A DNA stretch of 64,000 nt from Terebella lapidaria (GCA_949152475.1 OX424567.1:29537402-29601401), one strand, 5' to 3'; numbered from the stretch's first letter, positions 49,101 to 61,960 are shown. The notes: generated from the letters alone by a model not told the origin. Program-made: numbers and translations.

Positions 49101-52100
49101 ACGGGGACGTGAAATGTGTGGGTGTTATTTTATCTGGCCATTCGGACCAGTGGGTCACTTTGCCATGTGGTAGAGCAACAGTTCGTAGTTCTGTCATTTG
49201 TGAAACTGGCAATATGAAGGAAGAGCGACTTGATGAGGATGGTAATGAAATAGCAAGATTTACTAGCCACGAAGAAGCACAGAATATAAAAACAGAGTTT
49301 CAATGGAAAAGCCAACGTTGTCCACGAGGTTTATTGCCAGTGAAAGGAACATGTTTTCGTTTGTTGAGTGTGACTGATATTCGAAATGTGAAAGAACTCA
49401 TCTCCACAAATCGCCATGAAGTCTTTTCTGCAAAGTACCTACAACTCCTACATTTTTATTTGAAAACTTGGCATATATCAGGATATATACTAGCTTTGAC
49501 AGTTGACAATGATCACCGAACAACATGCACATTGCTAGACTCGAATCTTAATTCCCTTACCATGAACCACCTAAAGATAGCAGAACAGGGTGATTGTGCT
49601 GACATGAACACTACCCATAGCTACATTCTACAAGTATTTGACATGATTGAGGTAGAACAGACATGTCCAAGCCCACTATTCCAGTGTGATACTGGAATGT
49701 GCATACATCGGGACCACCGTTGTGATGGAGATCTAGACTGTGCAGGTGGGGAAGATGAGTCAGACTGTCCAAAACCCTGCCAGATCATCGAAGCCAACGA
49801 GTCTTCTAACTGGTGTGAAACATGCGGCAGTTTTCACTTCCAATGCCCAGATGGCGAATGCATAGCGCTACCTAAGGTAACTTTTACGATTTATCTCAGA
49901 TATGTGGGTATGTATAGTATGCATGTAAGCATATGATGTTAATTGTTCCTGTGCTCGCCCATTGTACAGGTCTGTGATGGGGTGATGGATTGTTGGAGTG
50001 GCACTGATGAAGCCAGATGTGAACAGGAAATACACGAACCTCACTCATCCCACGGGCCACAGATCAGCAGCATGGCAAATTGCAGCTTGCTTCTTGAAGA
50101 TTATCCTATGTTACAAAACGATTTGATTCCAGACTGTGAAAACTCTTCAGATGAGACAGAATTCCTGTCCTTTTTATCGGGCGAGATGCAAAGCGAACAT
50201 GCTTGTTCAAACACACTGCATACAGCTTGTCATCCGGGTTATTATTCAGTGTGCTATCCAAGACATGCAACTTGTACCTACAGACAAGGGCCTTATGGTC
50301 TGCTAGGTCCGTGTCGGAATGGGGGGCATCTACACAGCTGTGTTTACCACGAATGTCCAACCATGTTCAAATGTCCTGATGCGTTTTGTGTACCATGGAA
50401 TTTTGTATGTGATGGCAAGAAGCAATGTCCAGAAGGAGACGACGAGGTGGGGTGTGGCGGTTTGAGGCACTGTCAAGGGAGGGTGAGATGTAAGGAGACA
50501 GATGTGTGTGTGGATCCCAGTCAGATATGTGATGGTATCACAGACTGTCCCCTGAGAGGGGAGGATGAGAACAATTGTGCTGTCTTTGCATGTCCTCCAT
50601 ACTGTTCTTGTCTTGGACGGCAGATTGACTGCAGTGATCGAGGATTAGTGAATGCTCTACAAATACCAACAGAATCTCTAGCATTGAGTTTAGCATTTAA
50701 TATACTGCAATATATACCCACAATCAGTGTCCCAGGCATGCTATCTCTTAACATATCGTTCAATGCTTTCAGGGCTGTAAACCCATTAGCGTTTGAATTC
50801 CTCGGGAATCTCTTACACCTAGACTTATCATATAATCAAATATACAGTATACATGCCAATGCATTCATGGGTCTCCACAATCTTATTCATTTGAACTTGG
50901 ATGGCAACCAGATTGTGGCTTTGTTTTCTACAAGTTTTCATGGATTATTGTCCCTGCCACGATTGGCTTTGCGGGGTCTCGTTGTGGATGACTTACCAGA
51001 CTGCATGTTCTCTCATCTCAAATCCCTCCAACATCTGAGTTTTCACTCGTCATCAATAAGAGAAATGACCGATTCCACATTCTGTCAAATTCCTATCTTG
51101 TTAACGTTGAGATTCGATGACACAAATATTGTAGAAAGCATATGGGGCAATCCCTTTTCTGGTCCCAAGGCCAATACCAACATCCTGTTCAGTCCACAGG
51201 GAATCTGCTGCATGGCAAAGAGACTGTGTGGTCAGTATGGAGGGGAAATATGTTACATTGTTCTCCCCAAAGCCTCAGTTCCGGTTTTCCACATGGCTGT
51301 CATAGCTTTAACCACATTTGCTTCAACCATGCTCGTAGCCCGTGGAAAGTATAATAGAATCGTGAAGAACAGCAGTATCATTTGGACCCTTTCGGCACTT
51401 GCGACCTGTACCTACCTTTCACTCTTCATTGCATTGTTAGATGAATGGCAACAGCAAACCTTTTCAGCTCATACAAAACCTGTATTATCTTGTCTAGTTA
51501 TCAGAATACTTTCTCAGTGTGCACCACTATTATCATGCTTTTTGCTACTCATGACAGCATTTGTACGAATGCAGGCAATTGTGTATGCAACAAAAATGAG
51601 AACAGCCAGGAATACTGTTTTGACCAGGATTCTGGTATCAGGATGTCTCGCCATTTTTGCAAGCAGCCTCGCAATGTATACAGTAATCGGTGCCATAGAG
51701 ATCGACTCGAATAAAGAATGTGTATTTCTTTGTCTGAGCAAATACAACTTATACATTAAATGGGTGCAAATTGCAATATGTATATTTTGTACGATGCCAC
51801 TTTGCGTCATCACAGTTACCTCAGGCATACACTTTTTGAAAGGAAAGCAGCATCTAGATGCCCTGAAAGTGATGCGAAGAAAGCATCAAGAGGTGGGGTT
51901 GTTGGTTAGGATGTCGCTACTAGCAATCCTTAACTTGGTGGTGTGGTCAATCGTTTTTGTGTCAATCATAAGCGGCCTGGATTGCACAACTATGACTTAC
52001 ATAACTGTCTATGTGTTGCCTTTGCTTTCTGTTCTACACACTGTGTTGAACACGTTAACCAGATCAGCTTTAATCCAGGGCTGTGTTCGTTCGGGATATG

Positions 52101-52108
52101 GAAGATAA
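46142..52108 (+). CDS. CUB-like / C-type lectin / LDLa / LRR seven-helix receptor, gene B
   Basis: Exons 46142-48859, 48941-49876 and 49970-52108 again give 1930 residues. Every exon and both introns (81 and 93 nt) have exactly the lengths of gene A, 15941 bp away, so the two differ only by substitutions or compensating changes. The domain order is as in gene A: signal peptide, CUB-like ectodomain, C-type lectin domain, four LDLa modules, LRRNT and LRRs, CC hinge, seven helices and a very short tail. Replacements are spread throughout, for example VSFNNFT to VSFDNFT near the start and CGGYGGE to CGQYGGE in the hinge. Helix 3 keeps FVRM, while the helix 7 motif is HTVLN, having lost even the proline kept in gene A. 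There are no stops or frameshifts, so it is probably functional. It lies in tandem, same strand, downstream of gene A, with decayed family members between. Confidence 0.88.
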
Positions 52109-52354
52109 ATCTACATAATATGATTCATAGTTCAGTAAGTATTATTGACATGTTAGTTGTTTATCATATTCAACGATATTGTGATGTGATTCAACGAAAT
52201 TGATAAGATATTATTGAGCAACATGGGTGTTTATACATATAGGCATCTTTTTTGTGGAGCAAATGTAGAATGATTATATTTACATTTTAGCCTTTCAATG
52301 AACGTATTTTGACTAAGTACGTGAATTCACTGTGTCTGAACTAGTTATGTTTAA

Positions 52355-54649
52355 AGGTGAGGTGAAGCACTAAAACATATTTTAACCGCACAACGGTTAA
52401 TATATCATCAAAGAGTATATTTCCACCAGCAGTTCGGCTTTTTGCTGCCTGTGAGATGTTTGATCTGGGTTTGAATATCCCGCGGCCACTGTCTTAATGA
52501 CCGTGGGAGCCGCCATTAATCCTCTGGGCTGTGCAGCATGCTGCGTGACGTCACTGGCTGGGTTAGATTATCTGGGTCAGGCTGAGACCAGCATCTGTAC
52601 ATACATGTAGGGGCCTAGCCCAGCACTGTACCACATAGCAAGATAGCTTCTGGTTTTCAGAAAAATGAGGAGAAAAAGCACAAGTTGCCTTGCATTGTCC
52701 TAGGATGCACAAATATTTTCTATAAGAAAGCAAATGACCGTGTCCATTTTCATCATCCATACGTCCATGTGTAGTGAAAACTAGTGTTTGTCATGAATAT
52801 TACATCAGTTGAGAAGTAGTTCAGCCCAATAACACTGCCCGTGAATAGTGCTAGTTGAGAAGTGTCTCATAACAAGATAATAATAGCACCTGACCTTTTC
52901 TCATATTTATTCTCTCATTTATCAAGTCTATATGCTCCTGTACCTACATGTCATTATACATATTGTCATATCTGGATCAGGTTATGGTCAATGCTGTACA
53001 CATTTTAATGATAAATGAATATACCTTTGCTGTACTAAAAAAGGCAAGTTCACGTTTGGCCTTAGTTTTGTTTGGGATAATCGGATCAACTTTAAATGTT
53101 GTGTGTCTCAATTGGGTAACATGCCGTAATTTTTCTCCAAATTTCAGAATTCTATCTCGAAAATTAAAAAGTTGTCAAACTAACCCAATGTTGAATTTCA
53201 ACCTGGAATGAGATCAAGTAAATTTCAACAATTTATTCAGGGCTAATATCGTGTTTATGCCCGTACATGAACCCATTGTGTTGAAAAAGTTGATGTTTTT
53301 GTGCAGACTCTGAAATTCCATGCTGGGGCTGAAATTTATACTCACTCGCTGTTGACAGGTCGCTGCAGGGTCGCGATGAAATATAGGCCTACACATATTA
53401 ACATTAATGGAAAAGAAAAAACCCCAATTGTATTAATTAAAAATGATAAAAAGAAAACCTTGGACAAATATCCCAAGTGCGTGCCAGTTATTCACAGTTT
53501 ATTTGAAATCAGTGGGGTCAAAAGATGAAAAGAATGATGGGTCATGGTTTATTGGTCAATAGACTGGTGAAGGCCACGTCTGTGGTATTTAATCAGTATT
53601 AAATAGAACATAACGGGATATGATCCTCCATATACTGTGTTGTTGTTAGCTAGTATTGCAGTTACATGCAGTATTGCTGCCAGTAATAATGACTTTGTAT
53701 GGTATGAACCTTGGTATGAATGATGCAATGATGCATGTCTATGGTTTTATTTATTTTTATGTAATTGTATACGAAATAAAATTAATGATTAAGATGACAT
53801 CTGTTGAGTGACAGAGCAGGCTAACATTCACTGATGCGCGATGCGCCGCCACAGAGACAATGGCCTACATCAAAGATTTTCTATACAAAATCGTTGCCTA
53901 CATGATCAAAGGCTGGTGAATGACGGGACATCTAACAAAGAAATGCCGACGCCAATGAGCCAACAGCGATGGAAATAAAAATAGGTTTTGCGGTTAAATT
54001 CATCACGTATTGTTCTGAAATTTTCTGACGATACCTTTACACCAATAACATATCGAAATAATATGGTTTTGTGTAGTTAATGGCCCATTTCTGCAATATC
54101 CACTCCGATTCTACAAATCAGGCCCATTTCTCTATTCTTACGCACCACAGTTCTTGACAATAACAAGATTTGGTGTTTGTAGCAGTAGGCCCGGGCTCCT
54201 GATGTTCATGTTGTTCTACATGTATGTCACTAGAACTGTCTCCTGCATTATCCACCTGAACATAACAGGCGCAAAAGCATTAGCCAGTGGATTCGGAACA
54301 ATTTCATCAATAAGTTCCCTTTCATTGTCCGATGAATCCACGTACATTACCGGTGTTCACTTTACAACAACATGTAGGGCAGAGCCGCTAGTATAGGATA
54401 CTGTGTATAACAACACTAGGCAGTGTGCCAGAGAATGTCTGGAGCCTGAGAATTGACCCAGCCAGTGACGTCACTGGACAGAGTACACAAGATGGCGCGC
54501 TCCAGGCTCTGCCTGGGCTGTGCTGGCCTAATTAAAAACAGCTGTGTACAATAGAGGGGGTCTTATCACTAAATCTGAAAGTGTTAATCTTTGTTTACAG
54601 TGTATGTCAGTACTCTATACAAGTTTATTAGCAGTGTAGCATGTCCCCT
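52355..54649. mobile_element. 2.3-kb TTAA-flanked insertion downstream of gene B
   Basis: Gene A and gene B downstream sequences align up to GAACTAGYTATG and resume at GATAAGTGT. In between, gene B has about 2.3 kb bounded by TTAA (52351-52354, 54650-54653). The ends AGGTGAGGTG and, inverted, AGGGGACATG are weakly similar. About 200 bp inward GTGACGTCACTGGCTGGGT (52546-52564) pairs with an inverted copy near 54460. No transposase was found; probably a non-autonomous piggyBac- or Kolobok-type element. Confidence 0.6.
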
Positions 54650-54789
54650 TTAAGCTGTGACGATATTTTGATAAGTGTAAACCTGGGGAAGAACCGGTTT
54701 GAGAGGGCATAACAGGATGATAGAACAGGACATGAGTGAAACGTGGCATCCAGAAATCAGCAATCTAGTGAATTGTAGCTATGTTAACA

Positions 54790-55270
54790 GTTGTAGAAGT
54801 CCTGGCAGATGATGTGCTTGTTCAAACAAAGAGCATTCAACTTGTCATATGGGTTATTATTCTGGGTAGTTTCAAACAACTTGCACATACGTACAAGGGC
54901 CTTGTGGTCCACCAGGTCCATGTCGGGATGGGGGAATTCTACACACTTCTGTTCCCACGAATGTCCAACCATGTTCAAATGTCCTGATGCGTTTTGTTTA
55001 CCTTGGAATTTTGTATGTAATGGCAAGAAGCAGTGTCCAGAAGGCGACGACGAGGCGAGGTGTGGTGACTTGAGGCACTGTCAAGGGAGGGTTAGATGCA
55101 AAGAGACATATGTTCGAGTATATCACATTGTTGTCATTGTAGTGAATGATTGCTATTTACTTCTGCCGTTTATTGAATAACTTTGTATGTTACAATGTCA
55201 TTTTGTTTCCATGTCCTAATGGATGATATCGTGATGTACTGACGACAATGACAATAAACGTTCATTGAGC
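54790..55270 (+). pseudogene. Receptor fragment: LDLa 3 and part of LDLa 4 with polyadenylation signal
   Basis: An open frame reads HECPTMFKCPDAFC, VCNGKKQCPEGDDEARC and HCQGRVRCKETY, then diverges to a stop at 55180. AATAAA follows at 55253-55258. It matches gene B over about 50200-50500. The third LDLa keeps its six cysteines but has CNGKKQC where the intact genes have CDGKKQC. It lacks a start and upstream domains, so it is probably a relic, though it could act as an alternative terminal exon. Related tails are at 37030-37460 and, inverted, at 42240-42453. Confidence 0.75.
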
Positions 55271-56726
55271 AGCACCAGTGTTCATTTACTTGGTCATTTT
55301 TGATGTGGGTCGATTGTAGAATGGTCATCTAATATACATGTATTTACACCATAATGTGTCCAGAATTTCGTTGGGTGTCAGCTAAAAAAATGATACACTA
55401 CATGTGTTCATAGCTACCATATAAAATTATACTTGGAACCATTTTATCGTCTTGACATTGGAATGACACTTTTTAAACTAAGACTTTTTTCAATCAGAAC
55501 GCTACATGCTTCATCACGTGGACTGTCGAGAGATCATCTAACTAATGAGTAACTTACCATATCTATAAATGTGCAGTTATCTTGGTGTTGACTTCGGTGT
55601 TTGATTATCTTCATGATGATGTTTCAATTCATTTTTTTTCCTGAAGTTTGAGAAATTTGTTTCTGCGATACTACACGTAAGTTTGTATATTTGTGGTCTG
55701 TGGTATAATGCTGGTATGTATTATTTATATGACCGTTACTAGGGTTTCATCGTTCGCGTTGTCAGTTGAGCATCATTCAGTTTAGTATGGTTGCTGATGG
55801 GAAACATGGACATGGACAAAAAAAATGAAGACTCAATATTCCGAGTGAAAAAATTTGAGGAACTTGATAAACCTCCAAATATGACCAAAAGGAGGTGAAA
55901 TCAGGTGAAATTCCGGTCCCCACTTGTGCCACCATCACGAATTCTGAAAAAATTATCCAATGAAGTATCAACCAGATGGTGATGAAGTCCATAAAATTTC
56001 ATGGAGGCAGCTAGTAATGTGAGAGCATACGACAGCGTTTTTTGTCGCAGCGGTTTTAGAGACGAGCTGCACACGATGAACAAAATCCTCATATCTGCAG
56101 TTACGTCTGGGGAAATAAATCGTGAAGAAAAAACTGAGGTTTGTGTGAGATGATACAGTTCATTAGGGTTGGGCTTGCTTCTAGTTTTTGGTGTTCTAAT
56201 TGTTTTATCATGGGATTTTACGTGGGAACTTTACATCGGTGCCATACCGTTCATTGTAAAATGAACACCAGTAAAGTACGTGATGGATGGATAGTACGTG
56301 ATAGTACGTGATGGAGTAAAGTACGTAAAGAAGTAAATGACAGTTTCCCTGTCATTTTTGTTTTCTCTCACTTCGTATGCCTGATATGACTTTCTGTCCC
56401 CGGACTATGAGATTGGATAACGGACCCTGTTTTGTTTGCTCGGAATACTTGATACTGGGTATTGATTCCACGTCTATTACTATAACTGAGTCGGTGTCTT
56501 TGCTGGTGGATAATTATTTGTCCCCGCTGGCACCATCAGCTCAGTAAACCTAGTATAGTTAGGTTTAACCTAGTATTTGAAATGACTATGCAGTACAAAG
56601 ACAACGGAAACAAACTGGTTGACACGGCGCCCAGTATAAAAAGGTGTCAAAAAGCTGTGTCCAAGGGCACGGTCACAGCTTCCTCATAGACCGGGGGCCA
56701 AATCCGGTTTTTGGGAATTTGGTTTG
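55271..56726. other. Downstream duplicated tail, then unrecognised sequence
   Basis: About 55271-55830 matches the outer part of the foldback arms (inverted at 41730-42240, direct at about 37480-37720), for example TCATCACGTGGACTGTCGAG. From 55840 to 56726 nothing is recognised beyond short TAGTACGTGATGGA repeats near 56275-56330. Confidence 0.6.
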
Positions 56727-57213
56727 CACGGAGACACCCATTGGCGAATGTGGTATCGTTGGAAAGCTTAAGACCTAAGAGTCACATTTTGACATATCCC
56801 GTCTTTTGGGACAGGGGCGGTCACCATGGAAACGGGCTCAGAAGGTCAATGACCTCAAATTCAATCAAGCGTCCTGCTAGGCACCCGGAATGGCGTAACA
56901 TATCACTGAAAGTGCTCCTTCGAAAGAATGGTTCAACCGATTGGGTTTAATTTTGGAACTTAAACAGATGCTGGTACTAGGTATGTGTTGGAGGAGTGAA
57001 CCCAATGAGGTGTCAAGAATGGAGGCCCCTGGGGTCGGGATCACCACCCCCTGGAGTTCGCCCCTTCTCCAAATAATGACAAAAGTGTGGTTTGGGGTTC
57101 AAAAGTTTGTTTGTTCAAGAGACCAAGCAATATAAAAGTTATTAAATGGCACCATTCAAGGGCAAGACCAGTTAGGATTGCAATGATACCAGCATCACTT
57201 GTGGGTGGGGCCG

Positions 57214-57227
57214 GTTGCCATGGCAAC
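57214..57227. promoter_or_regulatory. Perfect RFX X-box-like palindrome (one of an array)
   Basis: GTTGCCATGGCAAC is a perfect 14-bp palindrome of the RFX-factor X-box type. Other perfect copies are at 57926-57939 and 63133-63146. Variants with one or two changes occur near 57409, 57580, 57756, 58280, 62043, 62405, 62575 and 62768. Binding is not shown; the match is to the known consensus only. Confidence 0.5.
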
Positions 57228-58929
57228 AGACGTTACAAATGGTAGGCGTCGGGACCATTTTTCACCCAAAAATGGCAAGAATATCGGGGTTTAGGCTGTA
57301 TAAAAGTGTTAACGATTGAAGACATGGCTATATGAGGCTACCATCATTGTCATAGATGAACATAATATGGGACACGGACATGCTGATAGCACCGTGGCCT
57401 CAGGGTGAGGCTCGTTTCCATGGCAATAGGTCTATTTTTCCATGAAATATGGCAAAAATAATGAAGATTTGGTTGCTTTAAAGTGTTGATATTTGAAGAC
57501 AGATCAACGATCTTGTCTCAGATAAAACACACGTGGGACAGATACGGAATGCTACCTCTGTGGCCCCTGGATGAGGTTCGTTGCCATGACAACAAACGTT
57601 TCTAATGGTAGGCGTCGGGTCTAGTTTTCACCCGAAAATGGCAAGAATTACGGGGTTCAGGCTGTTCAGAAGTGTTAATGCTCGAAGACATGGCTATATG
57701 AGGTTACCATCTTTGTCATAGCACTGTGTGATAGCACTGTGGCCTCAGGTGGGGCTTGTTTCCATGGCAACAGGTCTATTTTTCCCACATAAAAATGTCA
57801 AAAATATTGAAGATTGGGCTACTTCAAAGTGTAAATGATTGAAGACAGCTCAACGAACGTGTCTCAAATACAACACACGTGAAACAGGGACGAGATGCTA
57901 CCACTGTTGCACCTGAGTGAAGCTTGTTGCCATGGCAACAGAGGTTTCTATTGGTGGGTGTCGGGTCTTTTTTCACCCAAAAATGGCAAGAATTACGGGG
58001 TTTAGGCTGATTAAATTTATTGATGGTCGAAGACATGGCTATTTAGGGCTACTAACTTTGTCATAGATGAACATAATATGGGACACGGACGAGCTGATAG
58101 CACCGTGGCCTAAGGGTGGGGCTACATGGCAATAGGTCTATTTTCTAATAAAACTTGACAAATATTGAAGAGGGGGGTGTTCAAAGTGCCAATGGTCAAA
58201 GACAGATCAACGACATGATTCAGATAAAACACACGTGGGACAGGGACGGGATGCTACCACTGTGGCCCTTGGGTTGGCCTCGTTGCCAAGGCAACAGGGA
58301 GTATTAACCATCCGTGCCATATCTTTTTTTGGCACAAAATGGCTAAATGGCCAGTATAATCAGTTGGAATAAAACTTATTACTTACAGTTGTAAACGATA
58401 AATTCACAAAGAACAATATTGTACATTCAGCGCAATTTCACTGCAATAAGTTTTAAATATTTGTTTCTATTGTGAACCAGTTGTGTAAACCTGATAGTCA
58501 GATTCAATTCATATGACTAAATCGATTATTGAGTACAGGACCTATTTTACAATTGTAAACGATAAAATTTATAGATCAAATAATCATACTCCGGTGCCCC
58601 TGAAAGGACATGACGAAAAAAAACTACTTCGTTCGCACGACCTATTTCCATGGCAATAGGTCTAGTTGTCCACACACTGTTGCACATCAATGCTGCAACC
58701 CTACTCTACGGACTTTGTAAATTTGCGATATAGGTCTGTGATGGAAGTGTAGACTGGATGGTCTATATTATTGATACTCTTTTCCTTTATATCCATGCAT
58801 GTTCGTTAATCTATATGGCCATGACTTGAACGGGAAAGGGGTATGGGTATAATCAGCTCATGTATTATTCAATATATATCTTGATGTAAATGAAATGTTT
58901 AAAAATGTAAATGTGTGTAATGATAATGT

Positions 58930-60290
58930 GGGTTATTGGTCAGACTATTGGTCAGTGTTTTGCACCTTTGGCAAAAGGTTCAAGTGACCCTTGCCAATAC
59001 CGTAATAAGGAGAGTTGTTGATATCAAGCCTGCAGGTAACTAGTGAAAAAGCCAAGCTGCTTGCAGATTCCTGATATAATTTAGGTCTGATTTTGCCCAG
59101 ATGACGCAGATGGATCATGGTCGATCGGCAAGTGGATTTGACCTGTGGAACCATAGTCATCTCACTGTCCATTAGCACACCAAGGTTCATAACTTCGGGG
59201 GATTGCTGTATGATAGAGTCACCAACACGAATTTCAAAGAGTTTGTGCATCAGGCACACGTGCGATGGTTTACCTGGAGGCCAGTAGAACGATGTCCGTT
59301 TTAGACTGGTTCAGTTTAAACGGATTTGAGGACATCCAAGAAGATATCAGACTGACGCAGTAATCCAAGGGATATCATCATGATGACACGTGGTGTATAA
59401 TTGCTAGTCATCCTTATATAGATGATAGAATATTCCGCCGTTTCTGATCAACGCACCGAGTGAAGCTCTGTACAATGTAAACAGACGAGGGCCTAACACT
59501 TATCCCTGTGGTGATCACCAAGTCGCTGTTGGTTCCGATCGTGCCGCTCATACATACTGTCTGTGTACGGTTGGAAAGATAGGGTTCAAACCAGGTAAGG
59601 GTAGCTCCTCTGATGTTGTAGTCGGAAGAAGCCTTGACAGGAGCTGGATGTGATAAACAGTATCAAAGGCTGCTGATAAGTCAATAAATATTAGCAGCCC
59701 CACCTGACGCTGGTCATCTGCCTGTAACAAATCGGTGTGTGCATTGGCCAATGCAGTCTCCGTGCTGTTGTGCCACTGGTATGCTGAATAGAGTGCTTCC
59801 TCGAGACCAGACACTGTGTACTGTCGTAACTGTTGGTCGGTTGCCTTTCAATGATTTTAGATGGCAATGGAAGGTTCGATTCCGGTCTATAGTTTGACAG
59901 TTCTTCGGTGTCAGACCCATGTTTTTTTTCTCAAAATGGGTGCGATCAAGGCTCGCTTGAGTGGAGACGAAAATACACCACCGCAGAGCGAGGAGTTCAC
60001 AATTGCAGTTATCAAGGACAGCAAAACCTCCTGACATTTTTTTCACCGGCCAAGTTGGGATAGATCACTTCGCGATTATCTCGATAGTGAAGATTTGATG
60101 ATGTTACTGGCTTCGTCTGATGTTAGCCTTTTGAAGTTCTCGAGTTTGCATGTGATCAGATTGTCACTATTCTGCAGTCTGGGAGATCATCAGAAAACGT
60201 TGATGTATTCTTAGCAATTTTGTTGCTGAAGAAGTTACCAAAATGATAACACAACTTAGGATCCGAATCTGTGTCAGGAATTGTGCAAAC
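58930..60290 (-). mobile_element. Decayed LINE (CR1/L2-like) reverse transcriptase
   Basis: On the minus strand, reading leftward: FGNFFSNKIAKNTSTF (pre-RT motif, about 60240), NYRPESNLPLPSKIIER (about 59890), HNSTETALANAHTDLL and LIFIDLSAAFDTVYH (59770-59640), a degenerate PQGS..LGP region (about 59510), NPFKLNQSKTDIVLL (about 59310) and VMNLGVLMDSEM followed by the C-terminal SRLDYCN-like TCRLDINN. Frames change several times with stops, so it is dead. It fills the centre of the large inverted repeat. Confidence 0.8.
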
Positions 60291-60492
60291 GTGCGAATAA
60301 CTTGGTAATTTGTGCAAACGAAGTATTACTTCGTGCAAAGGACTTACTACATCTTGCAAACGGAGTAGTACTTCGTACAAACGACGTAGTCATGTCGTCA
60401 TGTCCTATCAGGGGCACCGAAGTATGATTACTTGTTCGATAAACTTTATCGCTCAGAAATGTAAAATCGGTCCTGTACTCAAAAATCCATTA

Positions 60493-60911
60493 ACGTAGTC
60501 CGCTACAAACAGTGAGGTAACGGAGAGTCAAAATTTAAAAGTCATTTCTTGAATATTATCCCTTCAAAAGAACATTATTTTATAGAGTAAATGATCAGCA
60601 TCCTAATACTGAAAAGAAAATAGGGGGTCACCGTGCTCGTTTCTTCTACATATTCGATCAAAATCACACATATTTACCTAAAATGACATAAATTCAGGCA
60701 TTTTTTCACATTTTTTTTGTCCATATTCACATCCTACATCATATTTTCCATGCGAACGGATACGGTGACCCCCTATTTTCTTTTCAGTATTAGGATGCTG
60801 AACAGTTACTCCATAAAATATATCATTTTGGAGCTCTAGATTATGTTGATACAGGTAGTTATTTTAAAAAAACCTTTGACCCCCTTCCCTCACTGTTTGG
60901 AGCGGACTACC
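60493..60911. mobile_element. 419-bp foldback MITE with TTAA target duplication (second copy)
   Basis: Flanked by TTAA (60489-60492, 60912-60915), with ends GTAGTCCGCTACAAACAGTG and the inverted GTAGTCCGCTCCAAACAGTG. Same family as 36599-37014. It interrupts the right arm of the 6.9-kb inverted repeat, and the left arm is uninterrupted at the corresponding place near 58530, so it inserted after the inverted repeat formed. Confidence 0.88.
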
Positions 60912-61084
60912 TTAAGTCATATGAATTGAATCTGACTATCAGCTGTAGAAAACTGGTTCACAATAGAAACAAATAATTAACAGGAATTGCAGTGAAATTA
61001 CTTGAATGTAAAATATTGTTCTTGTAAACTTATCATTTACAACTGTATGTAATAAACTTCATTCTTACCGAATTCTAGCTATTT

Positions 61085-61960
61085 ATCTATTGACAATTTC
61101 AAGGCCAATGATGACCTTTGGGGCTAAATATTTGCTTCCATAGATATTTTCCAAATTTGAGCTTGTTGCTATCGACCTTAGTGACCAAAATGTGAAATTT
61201 GAAGAAAATTGACCATTTGGTTCATGGAATATTATATTTTGAAATGACATGGTGAATTTTTAACCAGATTGTTGGACATTTACTAAAATCCTTTTCAACG
61301 ACATGTTCAACCGACTGCTGGGTATTGAAAATCAATGTGGATATGTTGTTGAGTCTTGTATGCCTTGTATTTCTTTCCTATTTGAATAATAAAATATGTT
61401 ATTAGCTTTCATCAAATATATTATGAAGATATCAGTTCCACCTGTCATCGCAATGCATCCCACAGGATTCGAGTAATATGTACTCATCATTGTAAAATCG
61501 ATTTATTTTTTTGCATAAAAAAATGATCGATTCCAAGGAACTTCCCAGAACTTTGATAATTACTAAAACATCTGTTTATTCGTAGTAGCCTCGAAAACAA
61601 CCTGACTTTCAGTCTTTTAGGCGTTAGTTATTGTATTTGACACCACAAATTACATGGAATATCGCATATAAATGGAAACAATGTGTATTTGGTGTTGACC
61701 GGATAGTTTCTGACAGAATGCCGTTTGAACAAACCAACCCCTATAGTTTGTGCGCTCGCCAACCATTGGTTTCAACACCACGCTGCACAATGTTTTGATA
61801 GGTTTTTTTTTTCAAAACGGCTTCTGTTATTTGCTTATACAACTCCAATGCACTAATAAACGGCATGACAAGTGATGACATGCTATATGATGAAGAAATA
61901 TTCAATACATAGACCACATAACAAACGGTTATTTGCACAATTTACTCACTAGGGGCGCCA
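61085..61960. other. About 870 bp present only in the right arm
   Basis: The left arm passes directly between the flanking homologous blocks near 58320-58390. This stretch has no counterpart there, no clear ends and no coding similarity. Confidence 0.5.

Noticed and set aside
59865-59885. GGTTCGATTCCGG, like a tRNA T-arm
   Set aside because: It is within the LINE (the N-Y-R-P motif region on the other strand), with no acceptor or anticodon stem around it.
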